This document shows positions 54,953 to 63,305 of a stretch of DNA of 64,000 nt, piece after piece (the first letter of the stretch is position 1; each line of letters opens with the position of its first letter). Position numbers and translations under genes: made by a program. Under the pieces are notes generated by a model that had not been told where the DNA came from, searched no databases, and was given only the letters and a program-made list of their open reading frames with translations. The stretch covers positions 1,576,501 to 1,640,500 of the forward strand of contig NZ_OX030782.1 of assembly GCF_943733665.1 (NCBI RefSeq), in the 5' to 3' direction. This DNA comes from Aquimarina sp. Aq107. Lineage in GTDB: Bacteria; Bacteroidota; Bacteroidia; Flavobacteriales; Flavobacteriaceae.

Positions 54953-56619
54953 TGAAAAATATTTGTTATCATATTTTCTTTATATCTATTGTCATCTTGT
55001 TTTCTTCCTGTGGTGTTAAGAAATCATTGGCTGCAAAACCAGATATTTCTGGAATAGAAAATGTAGATACTACTCGAATAAAACACAGTGAAACTTTTTT
55101 TACATTAAACAATAATCTGCTTCGAAAGAATAAACAGGGATTATGGGAAATGTATTTAGAAGGTAAGCCGCTCGAACGAGGAGTGGCGGCTGGAAGCTTG
55201 AGTCGAGAATTAATTAAAATTCAAGAAGATGCTTTTATTGGAAAAATAACAGAATTGATTCCTTCAGAAAGTTACCTTAAATTCTTGAGTAAAATTGTAG
55301 CATGGTATAATCGAAAGTTACATTTAAATGTTCCAGAAGAGTATAAAACAGAAATTTATGGAGTTTCCAGATATGCATCGAATGATTATAATGATTTTGC
55401 GGAACCTTATGTAAGAATGTTATATGCACACGGAGCGCATGATATCGGGCACGCATTACAAGATTTGATGTTAGTCGGTTGTACGTCTTTTGCTGCTTGG
55501 GATGACAAAACAGTTGATGGAAAATTGTTAATAGGGCGTAATTTTGATTTCTATGCAGGAGATGACTTTTCTAAAGAAAAATTAGTGACTTTTATGAACC
55601 CTTCTGATGGTTATAAATTTATGACTTATGGATGGGCCGGAATGATGGGAGCACTATCAGGAATGAATGAAGAAGGACTAACGGTTACTATTAATGCAGG
55701 TAAATCTAAAATTCCATTGATAGCAAAGACCCCAATATCGATTCTAACAAGAGAGATTTTACAATATGCTTCTACTATTGATGAAGCTATCGAAATAGCA
55801 AAGAAAAGAGAAGTGTTTGTTTCAGAATCTATTATGATTGGCAGTGCTAAGGATAAAAGAGCCGCACTGATAGAAGTTTCTCCTGATAATTTTGGAGTGT
55901 ATAATGTACCAAATACAGACCAATTGATTTGTTCTAATCATTTTCAGAGTGATTCTTATACGCAAGATAAACGCAATCAAAAAGCTATAGAAGAGAGTCA
56001 TTCTTTTTATAGATATCAGCGAATGAAAGAGTTACTATCCGAAAATGATAAGTTAACTCCAGAAAAAGCAGTAGCAATATTGAGAAATAGAGATGGTCTT
56101 GATGACAAATTGATAGGATATGGTAATGAAAAGGCATTGAACCAGATGTTAGCGCATCACGGAATAGTTTTTCAACCTGAAGAACGTAAAGTATGGGTTT
56201 CTACCAATCCATATCAGATGGGAGAATTTGTAGCCTATGATCTTGATGATGTTTTTGGAAGAATGAAACAACAAAAAGAAGAAATAGTGATTGCTACAGA
56301 ATCTTTAAATGTTCCCGAAGATCAGTTTATTTATACTAAAACATATGCCAATTATGAAGCTTTTAGAATATTAAGTAGAAAAATTGAAAGCGCTATTGAT
56401 AATGAAAAAAAGATTTCGGAAGACGAACTTTTAAAATTTCAAAGCTTAAACTCTAATTATTGGACAACGTATTATATACTAGGAGAATATTATTATGTGC
56501 AAAAAGAATATAAGAAAGCTTTGATAGCTTTTAAACAAGCACAGAAAAGAGAGGTAACTACAGTTCCTGATGTAAAGAATATAGAGAAATACATTAGGAA
56601 GTGTGAACGAAAAATATAA
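54952..56619 (+). CDS. C45/acyl-CoA:6-APA acyltransferase-like lipoprotein with TPR tail
   Basis: 555 residues. Lipoprotein signal (LFSSC followed by GVKKS). The main domain (about 150-430) belongs to the C45/AAT Ntn-hydrolase family: LVGCTSFAAWD with Cys177, then GRNFDFYAGDD, and GMNEEGLTVTINAGKS. In penicillin acyltransferase the Cys becomes N-terminal by autocleavage, so the protein might be cut after residue 176, leaving a lipid-anchored N-terminal part. A TPR pair ends the protein (YYILGEYYYVQKEYKKALIAFKQA). A periplasmic or surface acyltransferase could finish the ester of the pigment. Confidence 0.8.
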   Translation: MKNICYHIFFISIVILFSSCGVKKSLAAKPDISGIENVDTTRIKHSETFFTLNNNLLRKNKQGLWEMYLEGKPLERGVAAGSLSRELIKIQEDAFIGKITELIPSESYLKFLSKIVAWYNRKLHLNVPEEYKTEIYGVSRYASNDYNDFAEPYVRMLYAHGAHDIGHALQDLMLVGCTSFAAWDDKTVDGKLLIGRNFDFYAGDDFSKEKLVTFMNPSDGYKFMTYGWAGMMGALSGMNEEGLTVTINAGKSKIPLIAKTPISILTREILQYASTIDEAIEIAKKREVFVSESIMIGSAKDKRAALIEVSPDNFGVYNVPNTDQLICSNHFQSDSYTQDKRNQKAIEESHSFYRYQRMKELLSENDKLTPEKAVAILRNRDGLDDKLIGYGNEKALNQMLAHHGIVFQPEERKVWVSTNPYQMGEFVAYDLDDVFGRMKQQKEEIVIATESLNVPEDQFIYTKTYANYEAFRILSRKIESAIDNEKKISEDELLKFQSLNSNYWTTYYILGEYYYVQKEYKKALIAFKQAQKREVTTVPDVKNIEKYIRKCERKI

Positions 56620-56623
56620 GTTA

Positions 56624-57925
56624 ATGACTCAACATATAGAACAATCTACACCAGCGGAAATATCGAATCTTCAGAATGAAAAACTTCTAGAGTTAATCGA
56701 TTTTGTTATTCAGTATTCTCCGTATTATAAAAGATTGTTTGCTAATCTGGGTATTTCTAAAGAAGATATCCAAACCGTTGATGATCTTAAAAAACTTCCT
56801 ATTACTACTAAGGACGATTTACAGGCGTATAACGATGATTTTTTATGTGTTCCTAAATCAGAAATTGTTGATTATGTAACTACTTCTGGAACTTTAGGGA
56901 AACCTGTTACGTTTGCTCTTACAGAGAAAGATCTACAAAGATTGGCGTATAATGAAGCAACTTCTTTCGAAACAGCAGGAGTAACTAAAACAGATGTGGT
57001 GCAGTTGACTACTACTTTGGACCGAAGATTTATGGCAGGTCTTGCATACTTTTTGGGAACTAGAAAGTTAGGAGCAGCAATGGTTCGTGTAGGATCAGGA
57101 ATTCCAGAATTACAATGGGATTCTATAGAGCGTTTTCAGTCTACTTATTTAGTGGTAGTACCTTCTTTTTTACTAAAGTTAATTTCCTATGCGGAAGCCC
57201 ACGGGATTGATTATCAAAATTCTTCGGTTAAAGCTGCGATTTGTATCGGAGAACCTTTAAGAGATCAGGATTTTAATTTAAATACTTTAGGCAGTAAGAT
57301 TAAAGAGAAGTGGGACATAGACTTATATTCTACTTATGCATCTACAGAAATGAGTACTGCATTTACAGAATGTGCAGAACATAGAGGAGGACATCATCGC
57401 CCAGAGCTTATTATCGCAGAGATTTTAGATGAAGATGGTAATGCAGTAGAAGAAGGTGAAGTAGGAGAGTTAGCGATTACTACCTTAGGTATTGAAGCGA
57501 TGCCTTTATTACGATATACTACTGGTGATATGGTACAAGCACATCATGAGCCTTGTAAATGTGGTAGAACAACCATGCGTTTAAGTCCAGTTTTGGGTAG
57601 AAAGAAGCATATGATTAAGTATAAAGGGACTACTTTATATCCGCAAAGTGTGATCGAGGTACTCACAAGTTTTGAAGGATTGGGTATGTATATAATTGAA
57701 GTAGTTATTGGGGACTTAGGAACCGATAAATTATTGATTCATATTTCAGATTCTCTAAGTGCTTTACGACAAAAAGAGTTAAAAGAACATTTACGAGCAA
57801 ACCTTAGAGTAGTACCAGATTTGGTATTGAATTCTAAAGAAGCATTAAAAGCTAAAAAATTCCCAGAGATGAGTCGTAAGCCAATTTCTTTTATAGACTC
57901 TAGAGAAACTACCCATAGTTCCTGA
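56624..57925 (+). CDS. Acyl-activating AMP ligase (phenylacetate-CoA-ligase-like, aryl starter loading)
   Basis: About 433 residues. The adenylation core shows the P-loop-like YVTTSGTLGKPVTF, the aryl-binding ICIGEPLRD, and YASTEMSTAFTE, then TTLGIEAMPLLRYTTGDM and the C-terminal hinge LGRKKHMIKYKGTTLYP. Together these resemble PaaK-type ligases. In the aryl polyene pathway ApeH activates 4-coumarate or a related acid onto ACP, which fits here with the ammonia-lyase 28 kb upstream. ATG 56624 follows the previous stop by 4 bp; the GTG at 56603 lies within the preceding gene. Confidence 0.85.
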   Translation: MTQHIEQSTPAEISNLQNEKLLELIDFVIQYSPYYKRLFANLGISKEDIQTVDDLKKLPITTKDDLQAYNDDFLCVPKSEIVDYVTTSGTLGKPVTFALTEKDLQRLAYNEATSFETAGVTKTDVVQLTTTLDRRFMAGLAYFLGTRKLGAAMVRVGSGIPELQWDSIERFQSTYLVVVPSFLLKLISYAEAHGIDYQNSSVKAAICIGEPLRDQDFNLNTLGSKIKEKWDIDLYSTYASTEMSTAFTECAEHRGGHHRPELIIAEILDEDGNAVEEGEVGELAITTLGIEAMPLLRYTTGDMVQAHHEPCKCGRTTMRLSPVLGRKKHMIKYKGTTLYPQSVIEVLTSFEGLGMYIIEVVIGDLGTDKLLIHISDSLSALRQKELKEHLRANLRVVPDLVLNSKEALKAKKFPEMSRKPISFIDSRETTHSS

Positions 57926-58036
57926 AAGTTATTGTTATTCTGTTTTTTGTTATTTTGAAATTTCCCCATTAAGATAAGTGAATTTGTGATTTTTTTTTAT
58001 AGTTTTAAATAATACTAATTTTAAAACCTGTTTATA

Positions 58037-58690
58037 ATGAAAATTAAACACTTCACTCAAATCTTAATTGCTTTAGGGTTTTTATTGTCCACTTCTTGCC
58101 AACAAGAAGAAACAGTTTCAGAAAACGAAAATCAATCTTTTACAGAAGATGTATTCGCTAAGAATTGGCAAGAAGCAGATCTTTCAAGCATTTTTACCGG
58201 AAAAGAAATGAATTATCCAATTTCTATTACTCAATTAGAAAACGTCCTTGATCATAAAGATGTCTATCAAATCCGGTTTGTACCAGGTGTAATAGACGAT
58301 GAACTGCTTGTTAAAATAATAAGTATTGATGCAAGCGGTAGTGTTCTTGCAGAGGAATTGGTGGAACAGAATAAAGATTTACAAATTAGCAATCAATTAA
58401 ATGGTATTAGTACTATCGGATTTAATAGAGAGTTAATATCCGATCCTACCGTTGCGAAACATATTTTACGGTTTGATGAAGCTGCTGAATACATGAATTC
58501 TTGGGGTCAAAAATCAAATCAAGACATAAATGAAGTAACTTCTTTTGGTGGAATGCGTGTACGTCATTTCTCTATAGAACCTAATGTAGTTTCTCATATG
58601 ATTGACCAAAGAGCAGAGTTTATAAATCTTTCTTGGGGACTTAATAAGAATAATAAACTAACAACGGTTTTTTTTACCTGTAACAAATAG
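58037..58690 (+). CDS. Lipoprotein with frameshifted C-terminal PCPPxCD tail
   Basis: 217 residues in the given frame, with a lipobox (LLSTSC followed by QQEE). The middle part (YPISITQLENVLDHKDVYQIRFVPG and FINLSWGLNKNNKLTTV) resembles the small proteins at 59109 and 59601. At the tract of eight T (58668-58675) the frame ends in FFTCNK and stops. If one T is dropped, the frame continues to a stop at 58778, giving FLPVTNSKIQLTAKN... and the tail YDFTDPCPPSCDPN. That tail matches both paralogues. The terminator lies 20 bp after the second stop, which supports the longer gene. The short form may be a sequencing artefact, an inactivated copy, or a phase-variable state. Confidence 0.7.
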   Translation: MKIKHFTQILIALGFLLSTSCQQEETVSENENQSFTEDVFAKNWQEADLSSIFTGKEMNYPISITQLENVLDHKDVYQIRFVPGVIDDELLVKIISIDASGSVLAEELVEQNKDLQISNQLNGISTIGFNRELISDPTVAKHILRFDEAAEYMNSWGQKSNQDINEVTSFGGMRVRHFSIEPNVVSHMIDQRAEFINLSWGLNKNNKLTTVFFTCNK

Positions 58691-58778
58691 TAAAATACAA
58701 TTAACTGCTAAAAATGGAAATGGTGGATTAGCGTATGATTTTACAGACCCTTGCCCGCCATCTTGTGATCCTAATTAA
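58668..58778 (+). other. T8 homopolymer and out-of-frame tail encoding YDFTDPCPPSCDPN
   Basis: Eight T at 58668-58675. Downstream, in the frame reached by losing one T, the DNA codes for 34 more residues ending YDFTDPCPPSCDPN with stop TAA at 58776-58778. The frame used by the ORF ends at 58690. Two other genes 0.4-1.3 kb downstream end with the same motif in frame. Confidence 0.75.
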
Positions 58779-58798
58779 AATTGAATAATAATATATTT

Positions 58799-58839
58799 AA
58801 GACCTAACATGTTTTTTAGACTTTGTTGGGTCTTTTTTT
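58799..58839 (+). terminator. Terminator after the lipoprotein gene
   Basis: AAGACCTAAC pairs with GTTGGGTCTT (one T-G), 14-nt loop, followed by T7. Confidence 0.8.
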
Positions 58840-59108
58840 ATTTATAGTCTATTCAGAATTCCTGATAATGAGTAGTTATTTATTTGATTTTCAGTTAAAA
58901 GAAGGGTTTTGTTATATGAAGTAAGTAATTTTTCATATTTACTACACGATTTAAGTTGTATTTATTATAAATTTATGGACATTTAATTTAAATCTATTTT
59001 ATTAGAATTATCTGCTAAAAGATCTTGTTAGATGTTTATTTACATACCCATACTCCATATTTTGTAAGCTTATTTTAATCATATTACTAATTTAAAAGGA
59101 AAACAAAA
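58840..59108. other. Leader region of the PCPPECD-protein/two-component operon
   Basis: Very AT-rich, no gene over 20 codons that can be supported. ATATTTTG at about 59056 is one base short of a TAnnTTTG box; no perfect match was found. This is the likely promoter region for the genes at 59109-62107. Confidence 0.4.
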
Positions 59109-59570
59109 ATGAATCCTGATTTACAAAACACAGTAACACTTGAAACTGCGAAAGAATGGACTACCGCTTGGAGAGAAAAGTACCAAGATCCTAAAAATCC
59201 ACAAGTAAACCCGTGTAATGCTTTTTTAATGCCTGCAGTCGATTTGATAGAGGTTCTAAACGAAATGGGATTGCTAAGTGATAAAGTAGCAAAAAAAGCG
59301 CAGCAAAAGGCTTGTCTTAACGGTAAGAAAGTAAGAGCATATATGGCAATTGGTAATGATAATCCAGATGAAACTCCTGAAGAAAAGTTATTAGTTGTAG
59401 GAACTAAGTACAATCGAAAAACAAGAGTGTATCAAGATATCATTAATGAAGAAATTGATGGGGATAAAGTGAAATTAAACTTTTTTGGAGATCCTATTAT
59501 TAGCAGTGGAATATATGATTTCACGAATCCTTGCCCTCCAGAATGTGATGTTAATAGCCCACTTAACTAA
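59109..59570 (+). CDS. Small cytoplasmic protein with C-terminal YDFTNPCPPECD tail, paralogue 1
   Basis: 153 residues without signal peptide or membrane helix. The N-terminal part (EWTTAWREKY...NAFLMPAVDLIEVLNEMG) and middle (KVRAYMAIG, KLLVVGTKYN) match the next gene; the C-terminus is SSGIYDFTNPCPPECDVNSPLN, closest to identical in both. Two Cys in PCPPEC are conserved in all three copies; Cys in NPCNAF and KACLNG occur only here. I do not recognise a named domain. The tight operon with a membrane protein, histidine kinase and regulator suggests it is a regulated output or a ligand of that system. Confidence 0.8.
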   Translation: MNPDLQNTVTLETAKEWTTAWREKYQDPKNPQVNPCNAFLMPAVDLIEVLNEMGLLSDKVAKKAQQKACLNGKKVRAYMAIGNDNPDETPEEKLLVVGTKYNRKTRVYQDIINEEIDGDKVKLNFFGDPIISSGIYDFTNPCPPECDVNSPLN

Positions 59571-59600
59571 TTGTTATTACTAATTTAAATTAAATATAAA

Positions 59601-60023
59601 ATGAATTCAAATAACGAAAACACAATCCCTAAAGATACTGGTGCGCAATGGACAGCAAATTGGAGATCTCAACATCCTAATACTGTAAATGCATTTTTAA
59701 TACCAGCTGTAGATTTTGTAGAAGTACTAAACGAAATAGGAGTATTAGATGATGCTGCGGCTACTCAAGCTCAAGCGAATGCTAATAATCTGAATTCTAA
59801 AATAAGAGGATATTTAGCGATTGATGATAGTAATACAGAAAAAATAATTTTTGTAGGAACAGAAAATGTAGATGGAGTTAACAGAGATATTATTGATGGT
59901 ACTATTGATGGTATTACTCCGACTACGTTAAAATCATCGGCATCAGATCCCTCGACGAGTGGAGTGTATGATTTCACAAATCCTTGTCCTCCTGAATGCG
60001 ATTCTAATAGTCCTTTGAATTAA
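59601..60023 (+). CDS. Small cytoplasmic protein with C-terminal YDFTNPCPPECD tail, paralogue 2
   Basis: 140 residues, no signal peptide. It aligns with the preceding protein: AQWTANWRSQHPNTVNAFLIPAVDFVEVLNEIGVL, then KIRGYLAIDDSNTEKIIFVGTENVDGVNRDIIDG, and the tail GVYDFTNPCPPECDSNSPLN. The only Cys are the two in the tail. It is 30 bp after paralogue 1 and ends 9 bp before the membrane protein gene. The two are tandem duplicates. Function unknown; the tail conservation with little conservation between suggests a recognised C-terminal motif. Confidence 0.8.
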   Translation: MNSNNENTIPKDTGAQWTANWRSQHPNTVNAFLIPAVDFVEVLNEIGVLDDAAATQAQANANNLNSKIRGYLAIDDSNTEKIIFVGTENVDGVNRDIIDGTIDGITPTTLKSSASDPSTSGVYDFTNPCPPECDSNSPLN

Positions 60024-60032
60024 TGTTATAAA

Positions 60033-60674
60033 TTGAATACTAATTATTTTTTATATTTTAGCGTAGCGACAATATTTCTATTGATATTGAACGCATATTT
60101 TTATTTTAAAGGCTTTATTGAAAACAATAAAGCCTTTAAAATATTTACTATTTATTTGTTTTTAACTTGTGTTATTCAACTAATAACACTTTATGTTGGT
60201 AAATTTTTGCACAAACCCAATTTATTTCTATCACATTTTTATTTAGTTGTACAATTTATTTTTCTTTCTATTTTTTATAAAGAACTTTTAAAAAATAAGT
60301 GGATAACTTATTTAATAATACCGTTTCTTGGTTTTTTAACTTATCAATATATAGAGGATCCGAGTCTTTTTTTTAGGTATAATGCGATTGGTATTTCCAT
60401 AACTCAGGGTGTGTTAATTATATATTCCATAATCTATTTATATAGATGTTTACAGGGACAAAACCTATTTTTAATTATAAATGTAGGATTGTTTTTGTAT
60501 TTGATTTCCAGTACTTTAATATTTGCATCGGGTAATTTGATTTTTAATTTGGATATTTCTGAGTCAATGAACTATTTATTGATTAATACAAATCGTATAT
60601 TATACTTTTTATTTCAAATCCTAATCTTTATTGAATGGAGAAAGAATTACTACAAGAAGATTCCCAAATTATAG
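60033..60674 (+). CDS. Six-helix membrane protein of unknown function
   Basis: 213 residues, almost wholly hydrophobic with about six membrane helices (for example FLYFSVATIFLLILNAYFYF near the start and LLINTNRILYFLFQILIFI near the end). The start is TTG: no in-frame ATG lies before the first helix. It overlaps the histidine kinase gene by 40 bp, so the two are translationally coupled and probably interact, with this protein as a sensing partner. I do not recognise a family. Confidence 0.7.
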   Translation: MNTNYFLYFSVATIFLLILNAYFYFKGFIENNKAFKIFTIYLFLTCVIQLITLYVGKFLHKPNLFLSHFYLVVQFIFLSIFYKELLKNKWITYLIIPFLGFLTYQYIEDPSLFFRYNAIGISITQGVLIIYSIIYLYRCLQGQNLFLIINVGLFLYLISSTLIFASGNLIFNLDISESMNYLLINTNRILYFLFQILIFIEWRKNYYKKIPKL

Positions 60675-61435
60675 TGGTTATTTTAATAGCTATTATGGTA
60701 TTACTGTTAATGGCAGTATCATTAGTGCTTTTCTTTTTCTTTTCCCGTAAAAAAATAGTTGCAGCAGAACTAGAAAAAGCGAATATGGCGATTTCTTATC
60801 AAAGAGATTTGATACACGGGACTATAGAAACCCAAGAAGAAGAGCGTAAACGTATTGCGCAGGACTTGCATGACGCTATTAGTGCCAAACTAAATGTGGT
60901 TAGTCTTAGTACCAATGTCTTAATAGATGGCAAATTAAATAAAGAAGAACAGGAACAAACATTACAACATATATTATCAGTTACTACAAAAACTCTAGAA
61001 AGTTCAAGAAGATTAGCACATAATTTATTACCTCCAATTTTAGAAAATTTTGGATTGCAAGCTGCAATAGAAGAACTTTGTGATGAATTTATCAGCAGCA
61101 AAAAATTAAAAGTAAATTACACTGTTGTATACCATGATTTTTTTTCTAAAAACAATGAATTGCATATTTTCAGGATTATTCAGGAGTTATTAAATAATTC
61201 AGTTCGACACGGTGAGGCAGCTAATGTAGTTTTAAATATTAATGAAGACGATAAAGAACTAATTATAGAATACTCTGATGATGGGAAAGGATTTGATATA
61301 CAATCCATAAATATAAACAAGGGAATTGGACTTAAGAATATAGAAAGTAGAGTAGAAATACTCAATGGGATACTTTCTTACCAGAGTGAAGTCGGTAATG
61401 GAGCAACGTTTACTATTAGCACTAAAAAAACCTAA
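60635..61435 (+). CDS. Sensor histidine kinase (HisKA_3 type)
   Basis: 266 residues. One membrane helix (about 11-33), a short coiled linker, then the HisKA_3 dimerisation helix with the phosphorylated His79 in RIAQDLHDAISAKL and the P at LLPPILENFGL, followed by the ATPase: N-box ELLNNSVRHGEA, G1 YSDDGKGFD and G2 NKGIGLKNI. It has no periplasmic sensor domain, so the sensing must come from its membrane helix or the overlapping membrane protein. It is directly upstream of its cognate regulator (3 bp). Confidence 0.92.
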   Translation: MEKELLQEDSQIIVVILIAIMVLLLMAVSLVLFFFFSRKKIVAAELEKANMAISYQRDLIHGTIETQEEERKRIAQDLHDAISAKLNVVSLSTNVLIDGKLNKEEQEQTLQHILSVTTKTLESSRRLAHNLLPPILENFGLQAAIEELCDEFISSKKLKVNYTVVYHDFFSKNNELHIFRIIQELLNNSVRHGEAANVVLNINEDDKELIIEYSDDGKGFDIQSININKGIGLKNIESRVEILNGILSYQSEVGNGATFTISTKKT

Positions 61436-61438
61436 GAA

Positions 61439-62107
61439 ATGAAGAAAGACATTATAAAATTGGCTATTGCTGATGATGAAACATTATTTAGACAAGGGAT
61501 TACTTTTATTCTGGATAAAGAGAATAATATAGAAATTTGCATACAAGCAGAAAATGGAAATGATTTAGTAAAACAATTAAATCTTTCCAAAGAATTACCA
61601 GAAGTCATTTTGATGGATTTAAAAATGCCCGATCTTAATGGAGTAGAAACAACTAAAATTGTTAAAAAGAAATTCCCGGAAATTAAGATCATAGCGCTAA
61701 CAAGTTATTATAGCAAGCCTTTTATCATTAATATGATACAGCAAGGAGCTGTTGCTTACCTTGCCAAAAATGCTACACCCACAGAAGTTATAAATACTAT
61801 AAATCAAGTCGCTATTAAAGGATTCTATTATGATGATAATGTAATGAGCATTTTAGAAGAAGCTTCTTTAAAATCAAAAAAGCAGACCAGAGACAGTGAG
61901 TATTTGACCAGCAGAGAAAGGGAAGTCCTAAAGTTGATATGTGAGCAGAAAACAACTACAGAAATTGCAGAACAATTATTTATTAGCCCACGAACGGTAG
62001 AAGGACATCGTAATAATTTATTAGTAAAAACAGGATCTAAGAATATTGCTGGTTTGGTAATTCACGCAATAGAGAATCAAATATTTGTGCGTAATGCAGA
62101 GCTTTAG
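61439..62107 (+). CDS. NarL/FixJ-family response regulator
   Basis: 222 residues. Receiver domain (1-125) with acidic pocket DDE near residue 12, phosphorylated Asp60 in ILMDLKMPD, Thr/Ser at ALTS and Lys at LAKNATP. LuxR-type HTH (about 155-215) in LTSREREVLKLICEQKTTTEIAEQLFISPRTVEGHRNNL. It is paired with the HisKA_3 kinase. Targets are not visible; the small-protein operon itself is a natural one, by analogy with autoregulated systems. The stop is 13 bp from the convergent gene. Confidence 0.93.
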   Translation: MKKDIIKLAIADDETLFRQGITFILDKENNIEICIQAENGNDLVKQLNLSKELPEVILMDLKMPDLNGVETTKIVKKKFPEIKIIALTSYYSKPFIINMIQQGAVAYLAKNATPTEVINTINQVAIKGFYYDDNVMSILEEASLKSKKQTRDSEYLTSREREVLKLICEQKTTTEIAEQLFISPRTVEGHRNNLLVKTGSKNIAGLVIHAIENQIFVRNAEL

Positions 62108-62120
62108 TTTAGACTAAATT

Positions 62121-63302
62121 TTATGCTTTTTTACATTTTAAAACTATTTTTTCTTCATTACAATTCGTTGTGAAAAATAGATAGATGTCTCCACCATCTT
62201 TAATTTTAAATTTTTTACGAATTTCGGAAACAGTTTCTGGAAAGTTACGTGTAGTAATATTAGCTTTTGTAATTTTTTCCTTCTTCAGTATTTTTTTTTG
62301 ATAGGGGAACACAGAAATTATTTCAAAACATCTTCCAGGAAAATTAATAAGATTATCAGAAGTATATAAATGCGAATGTTGATGGAGTTTTTCTAGGTCA
62401 AAACTTTTTGAAATATGATAAAACCCTCCTGATTTCATAATGGCAGCATTAGGCTCATACACGTACTTTTTTGGATCAGAAAATTTGGGTATAGTATTAT
62501 TTCCTTCTTTTAATGAAAATTCGAATACCTGATTTTCATTATTATTGATTTGTATAGTTTTAATTTGGGTGTCAGTTTCGATATTTTTCTCTAATACCCA
62601 AAGCAACTCTTTTACTTCATTGTTTACCGCAATAACATGAATTTCCTTTACAAATTGTAATGATTTTAATCCAGAATGAATATCGAGTAGAGGAGATGTT
62701 TTGATTAATATGCGATCACTTTTAGAAAATAATAAGTCTAAATTGGATGGAACATCTGGTAAACAATCTTCTAAGAAAAATACTTTTCCTTTGCTGTTAT
62801 GTCTTCTAGATGGATCAATGTAAATCCAATCTACAAACTCTAGTTTTTTTAAAATTTCTAACCCATCACCAGAGTGAGTTTCTATATTGTGAGCATTCAG
62901 AGCTCTAAAGTTGTGAGCTGCTATTTCGCTTAAATCTGTATTTAATTCACAATGAATAACTTGCTTTACCTTTTTAGAAAAATAATAGTCATCGATTCCA
63001 AAACCTCCAGTAAGATCTATTAAGCTATTGCCGGTAACTAAATTGCTTTTATAAAGTGCAGTGACTTCTGATGAAGTTTGTTCTAAATTAAGGGTAGGAG
63101 GATAATAGATACCCTTTGTTTTATACCATAACGGTAACTTGTCTTTTGTCTTTTGTCTACCATTAATCTGCTGGGCTAATTCTTGTACGCTTATAGAATC
63201 ATAAGGACTACCGGATAATATAAACTTAGTCAGATCTATTGGTTCGTTGGATTTTTTATAGATAAAATCCTGTACTTCCTTATGTAGTAAGTTGTTATTC
63301 AA
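62121..63302 (-). CDS. THUMP-like class I methyltransferase (PG_1098-type)
   Basis: 393 residues. N-terminal helical/ferredoxin-like region (about 1-85), then a class I methyltransferase core with SLIDLTGGFGIDDYYFS (motif I), IHCELN (motif II) and DWIYIDPSRRHNSKGKVF (motif IV-like DPSRR), followed by a C-terminal THUMP-like domain. Such proteins are annotated in Bacteroidota, possibly RNA methyltransferases; target is unknown. The start is TTG: an in-frame stop, which is the stop of the upstream gene, lies 3 bp before, and no ATG occurs in the first 60 codons. Confidence 0.82.
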   Translation of the reverse strand: MNNNLLHKEVQDFIYKKSNEPIDLTKFILSGSPYDSISVQELAQQINGRQKTKDKLPLWYKTKGIYYPPTLNLEQTSSEVTALYKSNLVTGNSLIDLTGGFGIDDYYFSKKVKQVIHCELNTDLSEIAAHNFRALNAHNIETHSGDGLEILKKLEFVDWIYIDPSRRHNSKGKVFFLEDCLPDVPSNLDLLFSKSDRILIKTSPLLDIHSGLKSLQFVKEIHVIAVNNEVKELLWVLEKNIETDTQIKTIQINNNENQVFEFSLKEGNNTIPKFSDPKKYVYEPNAAIMKSGGFYHISKSFDLEKLHQHSHLYTSDNLINFPGRCFEIISVFPYQKKILKKEKITKANITTRNFPETVSEIRKKFKIKDGGDIYLFFTTNCNEEKIVLKCKKA

Positions 63303-63305
63303 TCG

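Noticed and set aside
59087..59413. 108-residue frame antisense to the first PCPPECD-tail protein
   Set aside because: Hydrophobic and Ser/Phe-rich as expected from the reverse of an acidic protein; the + strand frame has a clear paralogue in the next gene.
58037..60023. PCPPxCD tails as RiPP core peptides
   Set aside because: The proteins are 140-220 residues, the tail is nearly invariant rather than variable, and no radical SAM, cyclase or peptidase-transporter gene is nearby.
62121..63302. Flexirubin or signalling role for the methyltransferase
   Set aside because: It has a THUMP-like C-terminus and lies with an unrelated permease on the opposite strand, which fits a housekeeping RNA or other methyltransferase.
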